Notes: a model not told the origin generated them from the sequence alone. Positions 37,212 through 48,608 are shown, counted from the stretch's first letter. The stretch: 64,000 bases of DNA from Persicaria tinctoria (GCA_037127255.1 JBANSL010000001.1:36943001-37007000); one strand, 5' to 3'. Program-made: numbers and translations.

Positions 37212-37706
37212 ATGGGGGGATCCATTATAGTTCCTCCTTTAGCATTTAGGGCTAACGTGGCCTCTGAGCGAGAATCTCGATGGGCTTTCTTCCAGGCAAT
37301 TGATTATCCTGAGCAGTTTTTGCGTTTGGTAAGATTTTCATGTTCAATTTCCATATCTTGTTCACGAATTCTTTCTTTGTTTTTATCTTTTCCTATTTTT
37401 TAGCTGCTGCCACTCAGGTTTGAAGAAGTGTGTGAGGACGATATCCCTAGTCGAGTCTTACTTTCTTCTCATTAGTTACGTAATTGCCCGGTTTGCGTAG
37501 AACGTCAGGATAGTGGTCTTCTCTACTTTGGCCGCAGATGGAAAGATTTCGTAGAGTCGCACGGTTTTGAGAGGGGGGCTTCTATGATCTTTAATCATAT
37601 GGGTGAGGCGGGTTTTGAAGTTCAGGTGGTGGACTCCCGTGGGGGAGAGCGCCAGATTAATCACAATGATCATTCCTCTCATGGCTTAGCTTCGTATGGC
37701 TTTTAA
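37212..37706 (+). pseudogene. B3-like unit c with one premature stop
   Basis: Exon 1 (37212-37328, 39 codons) ends RWAFFQAIDYPEQFLRL, and a phase 0 intron (37329-37403, GTAAGA to TTTTAG) follows. Exon 2 (37404-37706) starts LLPLRFEEV and continues through GRRWKDFVESHGFERGASMIF to FEVQVV. A single TAG at 37473-37475 lies early in exon 2, where unit d has ACTAGG in a different frame phase. Everything else is open for 100 codons. It may be a young pseudogene; readthrough or a sequencing error would be alternatives. Confidence 0.7.
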
Positions 37707-38124
37707 GCTTGGTTCTTTATGTATGTGCTTAAAAAAGCAAAGCTTTGGAACTTGTTTGTTGACCTGTTTAATAAAGCAAAGCTTTTTATTTTCTCAAAAG
37801 GGGAGTAATTGAGATGTTGGCCATAACTTCAGTTAATTGTGGACTTGTGGTTTTTCCTTTGGGGGATTTTCAGGATTGTGCATGCTTACTGCACGGTTTA
37901 CTTTCTCGATGCAATCTTGCCGTGATACGTTATTCATGGGTATTCCAAATTTATCTTCAGATAATAGTGTCTTTTGTCGTCTTGTGCATGGCATGCCAAT
38001 TGTTAAGTTTGGTGAATCAACCTTTCAAATCCACTGAGCTTCTGTCTCATCCTGTGGCGCGTGTTAGCACCGTCAGAATGTTCTATATAAAAAGAAAGCA
38101 TAGGGGTGAGGTGTTCAAACTTGA
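37707..38124 (+). other. Spacer with an unassigned 100-codon frame upstream of unit d
   Basis: A frame opens at 37814 (ATG) and runs into unit d's region, but in a different frame from its B3 domain. A second overlapping frame spans 37837-38037. Neither resembles B3 or any family I know. It may contain decayed sequence from a further B3 copy or the lost 5' part of unit d. Confidence 0.35.
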
Positions 38125-38639
38125 TCTTTTTCTTTCAAAATACCTTCTCCTGTTCGACCGGCTTGGTCATTTTTTGAGCGTATCAGTTTTCCTGAGCAAC
38201 TTCGCCGCTTGGTTAGTGTCTTGCTTGCTGAGTTTCTCTTTAAATTTTATCTTTTCTCAACATTCTCTCTTCTTTGTATTTTGCTAGTCTTTGCCACTAC
38301 GCTTTGAGGATGAGCTAGGGCCAGATCTTCCTGGGAACATTCTATTGTCAACTAGGATTCTTCGTGACTTCTCGGTGGAAGTTATATGCGGTGATTATGG
38401 GGTTCCCTTTCTGAGAGGCGGTTGGAATGATTTTGTCGAGTCGCACAGCATTAACATTGGTTCTTCCGTGACCTTTATTTATAAAGGAGGAAATCGTTTT
38501 GAGGTTCATGTTTTAGATGCTGTGGGAGATGAAGTGGATGCTGAATGGGCTTCTCCAGAATCAGGAGGTCCACCTTCAAATGGATTTCGCTTGAGTCAAG
38601 GTAGAACTCGTCTAATTCCGGCTAGGCCTCGGCGGGCAT
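38125..38639 (+). pseudogene. B3-like unit d, 5' end lost and stop codon split by an insertion
   Basis: An open stretch 38125-38211 encodes PAWSFFERISFPEQLRRL, the usual exon 1 end, but it has a TGA just before it and no ATG. The phase 0 intron is 38212-38287. Exon 2 (38288-38639) starts SLPLRFEDE and holds GGWNDFVESHSINIGSSVTFIY and FEVHVLDAV, followed by a basic tail ending PARPRRA. The native stop TAA is split: its T is at 38639 and the AA at 57986-57987, with the composite element in between. The present frame reads 25 codons into the LTR. It is the longest B3-like unit of the group and shows the same domain order as a and c. Confidence 0.7.
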
Positions 38640-40431
38640 TGATGTCCATGTTTTATGCCATGTTTTATATCTACTGTTATATCGATTTCTACATACATTG
38701 CATACATTTGGGTTAGAATAATACAGGATCTGTGTAGTTTACACTTATTTGCAATATATGGAGGTCTACAGAAGTTTTGGTTATATTTCGCAGAAATCGG
38801 ACGCACGTTGGAGCTTAAAGGAAACTCATGGAGAAGCTAAGAATGGTGCAGCTGGCGAAAATGTCATTTTTCACCATTCTTCATTCTGAATCAAGCTTTG
38901 ATGTCTTCATGAGAGTTGTAGCCCTCGGAAAGAGCTTTCCAACGCATTGTCATATGCGTCAATCCGACGAACGAGGACTCGGGAAAGTGCGTTTCAAGAA
39001 CAGAGCAGAAAGTTGAGAAAACTTTACTCGAGATCGAGTAGACTTACTCGAGATCGACTAGACCCGTGAACCATGACCGAGCCTGTCGAGCACCAGTTAG
39101 CCGAGATGACGAGCCATGCGCAGTCGACAACACTCCTACTCGAGATCGACAAGACCCTTGTCGAGATCGACGAGGTCTCCAGAAGCCGCGTGACGCGTTT
39201 TTGGCAATTCTACTCGGATTGGGATTACTTGGGCTCGAAGTTTGCCGAATTCTATCCAATCTATCAAGATACATGATGGAAGGAGAAGATCTATCCAATA
39301 AAGATATTTAGATATATTTAGATTTAATTTCATTGTTGCTTTTATTTATCCTTAAGCATTTTAGATATTATTTTAGATATAGATAGAGATTTCTATCCTT
39401 GAGTAGCAAGGATTAGAAGGCTATAAATAAAGCCCATAAGGCTGATTTTAGATTCATTCAATTTCAGAAGTAGAGAAGTAGTTCACAGAGACGGTTTAGG
39501 AGTTCAGAGGTTTTAGGGTTTTGGCGTTCAACGAGAGTTGGATCGCCGGGATTGTAAAGTCTTTTGAATTTAGTTTAATGCAAGTTGTTATTTTCTTTCA
39601 ATCGATGATGTCTGAGGTTGCGATGAAGCGCGAGTAGTCCACCCACTTCTAGGGTTGGGGCGAGCCCGACGATAGCCATGCGCGTTTGAGGTAAAGATCT
39701 GACTTTTATCATGTTTTAAGCATCTACTACTTGTTTATGTGTTTATTACCCACCTAATGGAGATCCATGTTAACAACTTGGATTGTAAACATAAAATCGG
39801 TAGAGACAATTAGGGTTTCTTGAAAAAGTTGTCTAATTGTTGGAAAAGGCGAAAGCTTGTCCTTTGATGCAATTCACATGATTATCTGTTTATCTCTGCC
39901 TTATGCATGCTTGGTTATCGTTGTTGCAAACCCCAATCTTGGAAGTCTTTTACATACAGTTTATTTCGAGAGTCACAAAGCATTTGTTTTTACTTTTGTT
40001 TCAATTTAGTTTTCTGCCCTTACTCGATCTCGACCAAGCCTGGTCGACCTCGAGTTACTGATCTTCGATCTAGCATCGATGTAGCTTCTGTGTGCAGGTA
40101 CCCGACAAGAGAAGCCGAAGTCGACAAGACCCTACTCGATATCGAGTAGCCCTGGTCGATATCGACGAGACCCTGTTCTTGCTGCTGCGCTGTGTTCGAC
40201 TGTCCGTTCTTCTGTCCACTACCCTAGTCGAGATCGAGGACCCTGTTGTCGACTTCTGACCGCTAGATTTCTCCGCTGCCTAGGATCCGCTGACACGCTT
40301 CCTCGTGGATCGATCCTGACTTCCCGTTGCTGCATCAGGAGGAGGTCTTGTAATTATTTGCAAGGGACGGAAGCTGGTTTGCTGTGATTATTTACATTAT
40401 ATTTCGCATACTCTATTTCCTCCTATCAACA
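38640..40431 (+). repeat. LTR-A of element IV
   Basis: It starts TGATGTCCATG and ends CCTATCAACA. It lacks about 200 bp that LTR-E has, between two copies of ACTCGAGATCGAC near 39047. It carries a dyad plus TATA box at 39395-39429, and word-rich zones at 39020-39180 and 40020-40260. Confidence 0.9.
39395..39429 (+). promoter_or_regulatory. LTR-A core promoter: dyad plus TATA box
   Basis: ATCCTTG-AGTAG-CAAGGAT (39395-39413) is a 7 bp perfect inverted repeat. Eight bases later TATAAATA (39422-39429) is a strong plant TATA box, so transcription would start near 39455. The same arrangement and spacing recurs in LTR-B to LTR-E. Confidence 0.7.
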
Positions 40432-40434
40432 AAT

Positions 40435-40452
40435 TGGCGCCGTTGCCGGGGA
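40435..40452 (+). other. Asp-tRNA primer-binding site after LTR-A
   Basis: TGGCGCCGTTGCCGGGGA, 3 bp after the LTR end. Intact. Confidence 0.9.
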
Positions 40453-40514
40453 GGCTATCATTCGCGCCTTAGGTAGTTGAATCTCACGTCTACTTTGAGT
40501 TTCTTTTCAGGTGT

Positions 40515-41050
40515 ATGCGTCGTTCTGGTCTACAACCTGAGTTTGACAGCTTAGACGAACCGGAGCGTTTCTTACACATCCACTCTAAACTCAAAAGGAT
40601 CATGGCGGACGCTGAGACACAAGAACAGCTGATTGCGAGGCTTACCAGGGAGCTAGCCGCAAAGGATTCCACTATCGCCAATGAGAGGACAGCGAGGGAA
40701 CACGCAGCTGAGCGCGCAAGGCAAGCAGAAGCTGAGCTTGCCAATATCCAACCACTGTTGAGGATTATATGCACCCAACTTTCGTCGTGCCTGAATCGGC
40801 GATTCTAATCCCTGATAACTCCTTTGAAATTCGCACTCAATTTCTGATAGAGCTTAAAAATAATGCTTTTTATGGCAAATTTAATGAGTGTCCTCTTGAA
40901 CATATTACCAATTTTCATGACATGTGCCGTACTCTTGCTGAAGGTACATCTCTGGAATATGTCAAGATGAAAGCTTTTCGCTGGTCTCTCGTTGGGCCTG
41001 CACTGAAGTGGCTTAAAGGGCTGAAGCCGAGATCTCTCACCACATGGGCC
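40515..41050 (+). pseudogene. Truncated gag copy after LTR-A
   Basis: It is homologous to the gag at 48672 from its ATG through RSLTTWA. A single C is missing near 40740 (TTGCCAATATCC instead of TTGCCCAATATCC), shifting the frame. The copy stops at 41050, where an inverted primer-binding site and LTR begin. It has a coiled-coil-like N-terminus, then the retrotransposon gag core (GPALKWLKGL). Confidence 0.85.
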
Positions 41051-41074
41051 CCGTTGCCGGCAACGGCGCCAATT
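41051..41074 (-). other. Fold-back junction made of two primer-binding sites
   Basis: CCGTTGCCGGCAACGG (41051-41066) is a perfect palindrome formed where a forward site fragment meets a complete reverse one (CCGGCAACGGCGCCAATT). It joins the gag fragment to the inverted LTR-B. Confidence 0.85.
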
Positions 41075-42948
41075 TGTTGTAGGAGGAAATCGAGTATGAA
41101 ATATAACAAAATAAATCAAACTAGATTCTGCCCACCCAAATAATTACAAGACCTCCTCCGGATGTAGCAGCGGGAAGTCAGGATCGATCAACGAGGAAGC
41201 GTGTCAGCGGAGAAATCTCACGGTCAGAAGTCGACAATAGGGTCCTCGATCTCGACTAGGGTAGTCGACAGAAGAATGGACAGTCGAACACAGCGCAGCA
41301 GCAAGCACAGGGTCTCGTCGATATCGACCAGGGCTACTCGATCCCGACAAAGGGCTACTCGATATCGAGTACAGTCCTTGTCGACTTCGGCTTGTCTTGG
41401 TCGAGTTCCTGCACAAGTAAGCTACGACGATCTGGGATCGGGAATCAGTAGTCGAGATCGACAAGGCTTGGTCGAGATCGACGAGGGCAGAAAGTAGAAA
41501 CGAAACGAAAGTAAAAACAAATGCTTTGGTATTCGAACTAAACTGTATGTAAAGGACTTCGAAGATTGGGGTTTGCAACAACGATAACCAAGCATGCATA
41601 AGGCAGAGATAAAACAGATAATCATGTGAATCGCATCAAAGGACAAGCTTTCGCCTTTTCCAACAATTAGACAACTCTTTCAAGAAACCCTAATTGTCTA
41701 TACTGATTTTATGTTTACAATCCAAGTTGTTATCATGGATCTCCATTAGATGGGTAATAAACACATAAACAAGTAGTAGATGCTCAAAACATGACAAAAG
41801 TCAGATCTTTACCTCGAACGTGCATGGCTATCGTCGGGCTCGCCCCAACCCTAGAAGTGGGTGGACTACTCGCGCTTCATCGCAACCTCAGACATCATCG
41901 ATTGAAAGAAATTCAACTCTCGTTGAATGCCAAAATCCGAAAACCTCTGAACTCCTAAACCGTCTCTGTGGAACTACTTCCCTACTTCTGAAATTGAATG
42001 AATCTAAAATCGGCCTTATGGGCTTTATTTATAGCCTTCTAATCCTTGCTACTCAAGGATAGAAATATCTATCTATATCTAAAATTATATCTAAAATGCT
42101 TAAGGATAAATAAAAGCAACAAGGAAATTAAATCTAAATATCTTTAATGGATAGATCTTCTCCTTCCATGATGTATCTTGATAGATTGGATAGAATTCGG
42201 CAAACTTCGAGCCCAAGTAATCGCAATCCGAGTAGAATTGCCAAAAATGCGTCACGCGGCTTCTGGAGTCCTCGTCGATCTCGACAAGGGTCTTGTTGAT
42301 CTCGAGTAGGAGAGTTGTCGACTGGGCGTGGCTCGTCATCTTGGCTAACTGGTGCTCGGTCATGGTTCACAGGTCTAGTCGATCTCGAGTACCTCTTGTC
42401 GATCTCGACTAGACTGGCCTGTCGACTAGGTCTTCTCGGGTGACTCTACTCGATCTCGAGTAGAGTGTAACCCGGCATGTCTTCATCGTCGGCTTCTCGA
42501 TCAGCTACTTCCTCGACCAGGCACTTTTGGTCGATCTCGAGTAAGTCTACTCGATCTCGAGTAAAGTTTTCTCAGCTTTCTGCTCTGTTCTTGAAACACA
42601 CTTTCCCGAGTCCTCGTTCGTCGGATTGACACATATGACCTTGCGTTGGAAAGTTCTTTCCGAGGGCTACAACTCTCATGAAGACATCAAAGCTTGATTC
42701 AGAATGAAGAATGGTGAAAAATGGACTTTTCTCCAGCTGCACCATTCTTAGCTTCTCCATGAGTTTCCTTTAAGCTCCAAAGTGCGTCCGATTTCTGCGA
42801 AATATAACCAAAACTTGTGTAGACCTCCATATATTGCAAATAAGTGTAAACTACACAGATTCTGTATTATTCTAACCCAAATGTATGCAATGTATGCAGA
42901 AATCGATATAGCAGTAGATATAAAACATGGCATAAAACATGGACATCA
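41075..42948 (-). repeat. LTR-B of element IV, inverted
   Basis: It is the reverse complement of the LTR-A/E type, from TGTTGTAGGAGG to GGACATCA. It is flanked by a primer-binding site on its left and by a polypurine tract complement on its right (42949-42963), so both kinds of internal end adjoin one LTR. Confidence 0.9.
42027..42060 (-). promoter_or_regulatory. LTR-B core promoter: dyad plus TATA box
   Basis: On the minus strand the dyad ATCCTTGAGTAGCAAGGAT (42042-42060) is followed after 7 bases by TATAAATA (42027-42034). Confidence 0.65.
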
Positions 42949-43517
42949 AATCACCCCATACTTAGACTTGCTTGTCCTGAAGCAATAACCAAACAATAAC
43001 CAAGACCTACAACACATCCTTCAAGTCTTCGCCTTTGTCAAAAGCAACATCTTAAGTAGTAGCAATGTAAGACAAGTGAATTTAACGTCATCACACATAT
43101 ATGAGCGATCCATAGACATAGGCACTATAAATCCAACCTCACAGGAATAATGTGTTTACACTCAACTCTCAAATGTGTTTAGGCTATGAAGATCAACTCT
43201 CAACTCCATTCCATACACAATCTTATAAACATTGCAATTTAAACATAAATCCACTTCGCAACCAATTATGAAAATGCAACAAGAATTATCAGGAGGACTT
43301 CGCTCAATGGAAGTCTTCAAAGAAGATTCCATTCGGCGGGGTTGTAATGGGGCTTGGTAGGAAATAATAAGGTATTGAATTATTTGGCCATGTGGTGCTA
43401 AATAAAATTCGGGAATCACGACTCCTAAATAACACAACCAAACCATAACTTCCCAATCATATGCATCAACCAAACTCTCCAATTTGTCTCAATGGAGTAT
43501 ATAACCTTTCAAACTTA
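42949..43517 (-). other. Inverted 3' internal region adjoining LTR-B
   Basis: This is the reverse complement of the 3' non-coding region at about 53080-53651, including the purine tract (AAGTATGGGGTGATT on the minus strand) and the GAGGACAAGCAAGTCT block. Short frames here mirror those near 53100 and are not genes. Confidence 0.8.
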
Positions 43518-43584
43518 TTTTTCACCATTCTTCATATTGGCGCCGTTGAAAAATTGGCGCCGTTGCCGGCAAGGGACGGAATCT
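43518..43584. other. Patchwork junction of short element fragments
   Basis: In 67 bp it strings together an LTR U3 piece (TTTTCACCATTCTTCAT), a primer-binding piece (ATTGGCGCCGTTG), a second one (ATTGGCGCCGTTGCCGG) and a U5 piece (GCAAGGGACGGAATCT). Each occurs elsewhere in this family in its proper place. Confidence 0.8.
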
Positions 43585-44782
43585 ATAATGTGAGCAATAT
43601 AACTTTAATTTTTTTTTGGGTGAAGGGCTTACTTTGTGCATATTTGATCATATTTGACATTATTTGTGAATTATTTCTTGAATTGCTTATACATTACTAT
43701 TTTGGAAGGCATTATTGATTTATGTGCTTGTTTTCCAAAATTTGAAGAAAAATTACCCCCATTGAAATTTTTGATAAATGTCATGGAAGCTATATTGAAC
43801 TCGACGATGCAAAATTGGATTCATTAGAGATATAGCATAAAATTGCCTAGTAAACGGAAGTCACAATGAAGTGCATTATTTTATTGAAAACCATGAAAGG
43901 AGGTAAAATTTGAAGTTGCTTTTGACATGTTGCATGATAAGATGATGGAGGACTTTATATTTCCATATAATGCTCAAATTTTTTATAATCCTAGCCTTAC
44001 CTATGCTTATGCATCACAAAAGCCATAATATGCCTTATTTCAAATATGGCTCCACATGATCTAAATATTTGCACATTCTTTACCTTATCCGGGGATTATG
44101 TTGAGAATGATGTTACATTATGGAGATGTTATATGGTGTTTGTGTTGTTATCATTATTGGAGTTTGGCGGGAAATTGTTTGAAATATATGGAAAACTTAA
44201 TGAGTGAAAGAAAATCCAATCACATCAGGAGATAAAGGTAGATTGACCCTGCTCTCTGAGATAATAGTTTGGAGAGATGGGACATATTGTGAGGAGTCCA
44301 AAGCACTAAGTATTCGGGGCCATTCATGACAGCCATGTTTGCGACTCGCGAGAAGGCAGTGCTAAGGTTAGAGAGGTAAAAGCATTATTATGGATAAAAG
44401 CAATATGAAAGGTGACGAATCTTATGGAGAAGGAATGTTGAAATTCAGTTTGTAAATACTCCATTTCCCCGGATCAAAAGCACCACATTGCCAAAAATTG
44501 CCCACCTTTAGCATTTTACCAATCTACTCCTTATTTGAGCTTAAATTAAAGTCCTCTTGATTATTAATGCTTTGTCACGAATGAATAGTTTTTGCATAAC
44601 CCTCCTTTTGTGAGTAGATATTGCTTTTGTATAATTGCACATGCATGGATTTGTGACACTAGTACCTTTTCGATGATGGTGATTGATTGCAGGGACATAT
44701 GAGAATGAATCTAAGATGTTGAGAGTTTTGATTTCTTCCCCTGAATGACAATTAAAAGTATTGCTTGAGGACAAGCAAGCTT
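43585..44782 (+). other. Unrecognised decayed internal region before LTR-C
   Basis: AT-rich sequence with only short frames. It ends in the GAGGACAAGCAAGC block that precedes the purine tract in this family, so it is probably the decayed interior of the element that owned LTR-C as its 3' LTR. No domain recognised. Confidence 0.45.
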
Positions 44783-44796
44783 AAGTATGGGGTGTT
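44783..44796 (+). other. Polypurine tract before LTR-C
   Basis: AAGTATGGGGTGTT directly precedes the LTR start TGTTGTAAGCC, matching the tract before LTR-E. Confidence 0.75.
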
Positions 44797-46893
44797 TGTT
44801 GTAAGCCTAATTAGCCATGTTTTATACTATCATTTATATCGATTTCTGCATACATTGCATACATTTGGGTTGGAATAATACAGAATCTGTGTAGTTTACA
44901 CTTATTTGCAATATATGGAGGTCTACACAAGTTTTTGTTATATTTGGCAGAAATCGGACGCACTTTGGAGCTTAAAGGAAACTCATGGAGAAGATAAGAA
45001 TGGTGCAGCTGGAGAAAAGGCCATATTTCACCATTCTTTGTTCTGAATCAAGCTTTGATGTCTTCATGGGAGTTGTAGCTCTCGGAAAGAGCTTTCCAAC
45101 GCATGGTCATATGCATCAATCCGACGAACGAGGACTCGGGAAAGTGCGTTTTAAGAACAGAGCAGAAAGCTGAGAGATTTACTCGATATCGAGTAGAGTT
45201 ACTCGAGATCGACCAAAAGTGTCTGGTCGAGGACGGATCACGTCGAGAAGCTGAAGACGAAGAATCCGACTCCACACCGTCCTCGAGATCGAGTAGGATC
45301 TACTCGATGTTGACAAGACTTCGAACACCCACCAAGAGTCGAGAAGAAGTTACCCGACCTGACCAGGAAGCCGGACTCCCTACTCGGCCTCGACAAGAGT
45401 TAGTCGAGATCGACAAAGCTCGGAGCCCAGACCCCAACCTATTGAGCAGAGCCACCCGAGAAGACCTAGTCGACAAGACTACCCAACTTGACATCGACAA
45501 GGGGTACTCGAGATCGAGTACACTTGTGAGCCATGTCCGAGCCTGTTGAGGACCAGCTACCCGAGACGACGAGCCAAGCCCAGTCGACCAACAATCCTAC
45601 TCGAGATCGACAAGACCTTTGTCGAGATCGAGGAGACTTCCAGAGCCGCGTTACTCGGTTTGACGAATCCTACTCGGTGTGGGATTACTTGGGCCTAAAG
45701 ATTGCCGATTCTATCCGAAATCATCAAGACACATCATGAAGGAAGAGATCTATCCACTCAAGACACTTTAGATATTATTTCCCTTTTAGATTTAATTTCC
45801 TTGTTGCTTTTATTTATCTTTAAAGTCTTAGATATAGTTTTAGATATAGATATAGATATTCTATCCTTGAGTAGCAAGGATTAGAAGGCTATAAATAAAG
45901 CCCATGGGGCTGATTTTAGATTCATTCAATTTCAGAGAGAAGTAAGTAGGAGAAGTAGAGAGGGAAAGTGAGCGGCCGATTGGAGTTGTGAAGCGAGAGC
46001 GGAATTGGCTTCAAGCGGTTGGAAACTTTGATTTAGTTTAATGCAAGTTGTTATTTTCTTTCAATCGATGATGTCTGAGGTTGCGATGAAGCGCGAGTAG
46101 TCCACCCACTTCTAGGGTTGGGGCGAGCCCGACGATAGCCATACGCGATTGAGGTAAAGATCTGACTTTTATCATGTTTTAAACATCTACTACTTGTTTA
46201 TGTGTTTATTACCCATCTAATGGAGATCCATGTTAACAACTTGGATTGTAAACATAAAATCAGTAGAGACAGTTAGGGTTTCTTGAAAGAGTTGTCTAAC
46301 TGTTGGAAAAGGCGAAAGCTTGTCCTTGACGCAATTCACATGATTATCTGTTTATCTCTGCCTTATGCATGCTTGGTTATCGTTGTTGCAAACCCCAATC
46401 TTGGAAGCCTTTTACATTAAGTTTATTTCGAAGTCCCAAAGCATTTGCCTTTACTTTATTTCTTTGTTTTGTTTTATTCTCTGTCTACTCGATCTCGACC
46501 AAGCCTGGTCGATCTCGAGTTACTGATTCTCGATCTAGCATCGATGTAGCTTCTGTGTGCAGGTACCCGACAAGACAAGCCGAAGTCGATAAGACCCTAC
46601 TCGATATCGAGTAGCCCTGGTCGATATCGATGAGTCCCTGTGCTTGCTGCTGCGCTGTGTTCGACTGTCCGATCTTCTGTCGACTACCCTAGTCGAGATC
46701 GAGGACCCTGTTGTCGACTTCTGACCGTGAGATTTCTCCGCTGCCTAGGATCCGCTGACACGCTTCCTCGTGGATCGATCCTGGCTTCTCGTTGCTACAT
46801 CGGGAGGAGGTCTTGTAATTATCTGCAAGGGACGGAATCTGGTTTGCTGTGATTATTTATATTATATTTCACATACTCGATTTCCTCCTATCA
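44797..46893 (+). repeat. LTR-C of element IV (related subfamily)
   Basis: It starts TGTTGTAAGCCTAATTAGCC, unlike LTR-A and E, but then follows the same plan: a 62-codon frame, word-rich zone, dyad, TATA, second word zone. It ends ...CCTCCTATCA without the final ACA and abuts LTR-D directly. A 148-codon frame at 45103 arises from the word repeats. Confidence 0.85.
45863..45897 (+). promoter_or_regulatory. LTR-C core promoter: dyad plus TATA box
   Basis: Dyad ATCCTTGAGTAGCAAGGAT at 45863-45881 and TATAAATA at 45890-45897, with the same 8 bp spacing as LTR-A. Confidence 0.65.
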
Positions 46894-48588
46894 GAATGGT
46901 GCAGCTGGAGAAAATGCGATTTTTCAACATTCTTCATTCTGAATCAAGCTTTGATGTCTTCATGAGAGTTGTAGCCCTCGGAAAAAGCTTTCCAAGGCAT
47001 GGTCATATGCGTCAATCCGACGAACGAGGACTCGGGAAAGTGCGTTTCAAGAACAGAGCAGACAGCTGAGAAAACTTTACTCGAGATCGAGTAGACTTAC
47101 TCGAGATCGACCAAAATTGCCTAGTCGAGGACGTAGCTGATCGAGAAGCCGACGACGAAGACATGCCGGGTTAAACTCTACTCGAGATCGATGAGCCCGG
47201 AAGTCGTGTCCGAGCATGTCGAGCAAAGTCACCCGAGAAGACCTAGTCGACAGGCCAGTCTAGTCGAGATCAACGAGAGGTACTCGAGATCGACTAGACC
47301 CATGAACCATGACCGAGCCTGTCGAGCACCTGTTAGCCGAGATGACGAGCCACGCCCAGTCGACAACACTCCTACTCGAGATCGACAAGACCCTTGTCGA
47401 GATCGACGAGGACTCCAGAAGCCGCGTGGCGCGTTTTTGGAAATTCTACTCGGATTGGGATTACTTGGGCTCGATGTTTGCCGAATTCTATCCAATCTAT
47501 TAAGATACATCATGGAAGGAGAACATCTATCCATTAAAGACATTTAGATATATTTAGATTTAATTTCCTTGTTGCTTTTATTTATCCTTAAGCATTTTAG
47601 ATATAATTTTAGATATAGATAGTGATTTCTATCCTTGAGTAGCAAGGATTAGAAGGTTATAAATAAAGCCCATAAGGCTGATTTTAGATTCATTCAATTT
47701 CAGAAGTAGGGAAGTAGTTTCACATAGACGGTTTAGGAGTTCAAAGGTTTTAGGATTTTGGCGTTCAACGAGAGTTGGATCGCCGGGATTGTAAAGTCTT
47801 TTGAATTTAGTTTAATACAAGTTGTTATTTTCTTTCAATCGATGATGTCTGAGGTTGCGATCAAGCGCGAGTAGTCCACCCACTTCTAGGGTTGGGGCGA
47901 GCCGACGATAGCCATGCACGTTCGAGGTAAAAATCTGACCTTTGTCATGTTTTGAGCATCTACTACTTGTTTATATGTCTAATTGTTGGAAAAGGCGAAA
48001 GCTTGTCCTTTGATGCGATTCAAATGATTATATGTTTTATCTCTGCCTTATGCATGCTTGGTTATCGTTGTTGCAAACCCTAATCTTGGAAGTCCTTTAC
48101 AAACAGCTTAGTTCGAATACCAAAGCATTTGTTTTTACTTTTGTTTCGTTTCTACTTTCTGCCCTCATCGATCTCGACCAAGCCTGATCGATCTCGACTA
48201 CTGATTCCCGATCCTAGATCGTCGTAGCTTACTTGTGCATGAACTCGACCAAGACAAGCCGAAGTCGACAAGGACTGTACTCGATATCGAGTAGCCCTTT
48301 GTCGAGATCGAGTAGCCCTGGTCGATATCGACGAGACCCTGTGCTTGCTGCTGCGCTGCGTTCGACTGTCCGATCTTCTGTCGACTACCCTAGTCGAGAT
48401 CGAGGATCCTGTTGTCGACTTCTGACCGTGAGATTTCTCTGCTGCCTAGGATCCGCTGACACGCTTCCTCGTGGATCGATCCTGACTTCCCGCTGCTACA
48501 TCAGGAGGAGGTCTTGTAATTATTTGCATGGGCAGAATCTAGTTTGATTTATTTTGTTATATTTCATACTCGATTTCCTCCGACAACA
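46894..48588 (+). repeat. LTR-D of element IV, 5' truncated
   Basis: It begins mid-LTR at GAATGGTGCAGCTGG, so the first 200 bp or so are missing, and is fused to the end of LTR-C. It ends CGACAACA before a mutated primer-binding site. It lacks about 90 bp near 47978 that LTR-E has. Dyad 47631-47649 and TATAAATA 47658-47665 are retained. Confidence 0.85.
47631..47665 (+). promoter_or_regulatory. LTR-D core promoter: dyad plus TATA box
   Basis: The dyad ATCCTTGAGTAGCAAGGAT is followed after 8 bases by TATAAATA. Confidence 0.65.
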
Positions 48589-48590
48589 AA

Positions 48591-48608
48591 TTGACGTCGT
48601 TGTCGGGG
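48591..48608 (+). other. Mutated Asp-tRNA primer-binding site after LTR-D
   Basis: It reads TTGACGTCGTTGTCGGGG instead of TTGGCGCCGTTGCCGGGG. The three changes are all transitions (one G to A, two C to T), as expected from deamination of methylated cytosines. Confidence 0.8.

Noticed and set aside
37814..38287. 157-codon frame upstream of B3-like unit d
   Set aside because: It is in a different frame from the B3 domain and crosses unit d's exon 1 and intron. No family similarity is seen, so it is not listed as a gene.
35839..38639. B3 units as ordinary host REM genes with transposons inserted nearby
   Set aside because: Not excluded. I gave it second place because unit d runs directly into the tandem array and integrase once the insertion is removed, and the other side adjoins a Transposase_28-type gene.
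40435..40452. tRNA gene fragments at the GGCGCCGTTGCCGG sites
   Set aside because: Only 18 bases match the tRNA 3' end, and each lies just after an LTR, so these are primer-binding sites.
45103..45549. 148-codon frame in LTR-C
   Set aside because: It is made largely of word-derived repeats in an LTR, with no equivalent length in sister LTRs.
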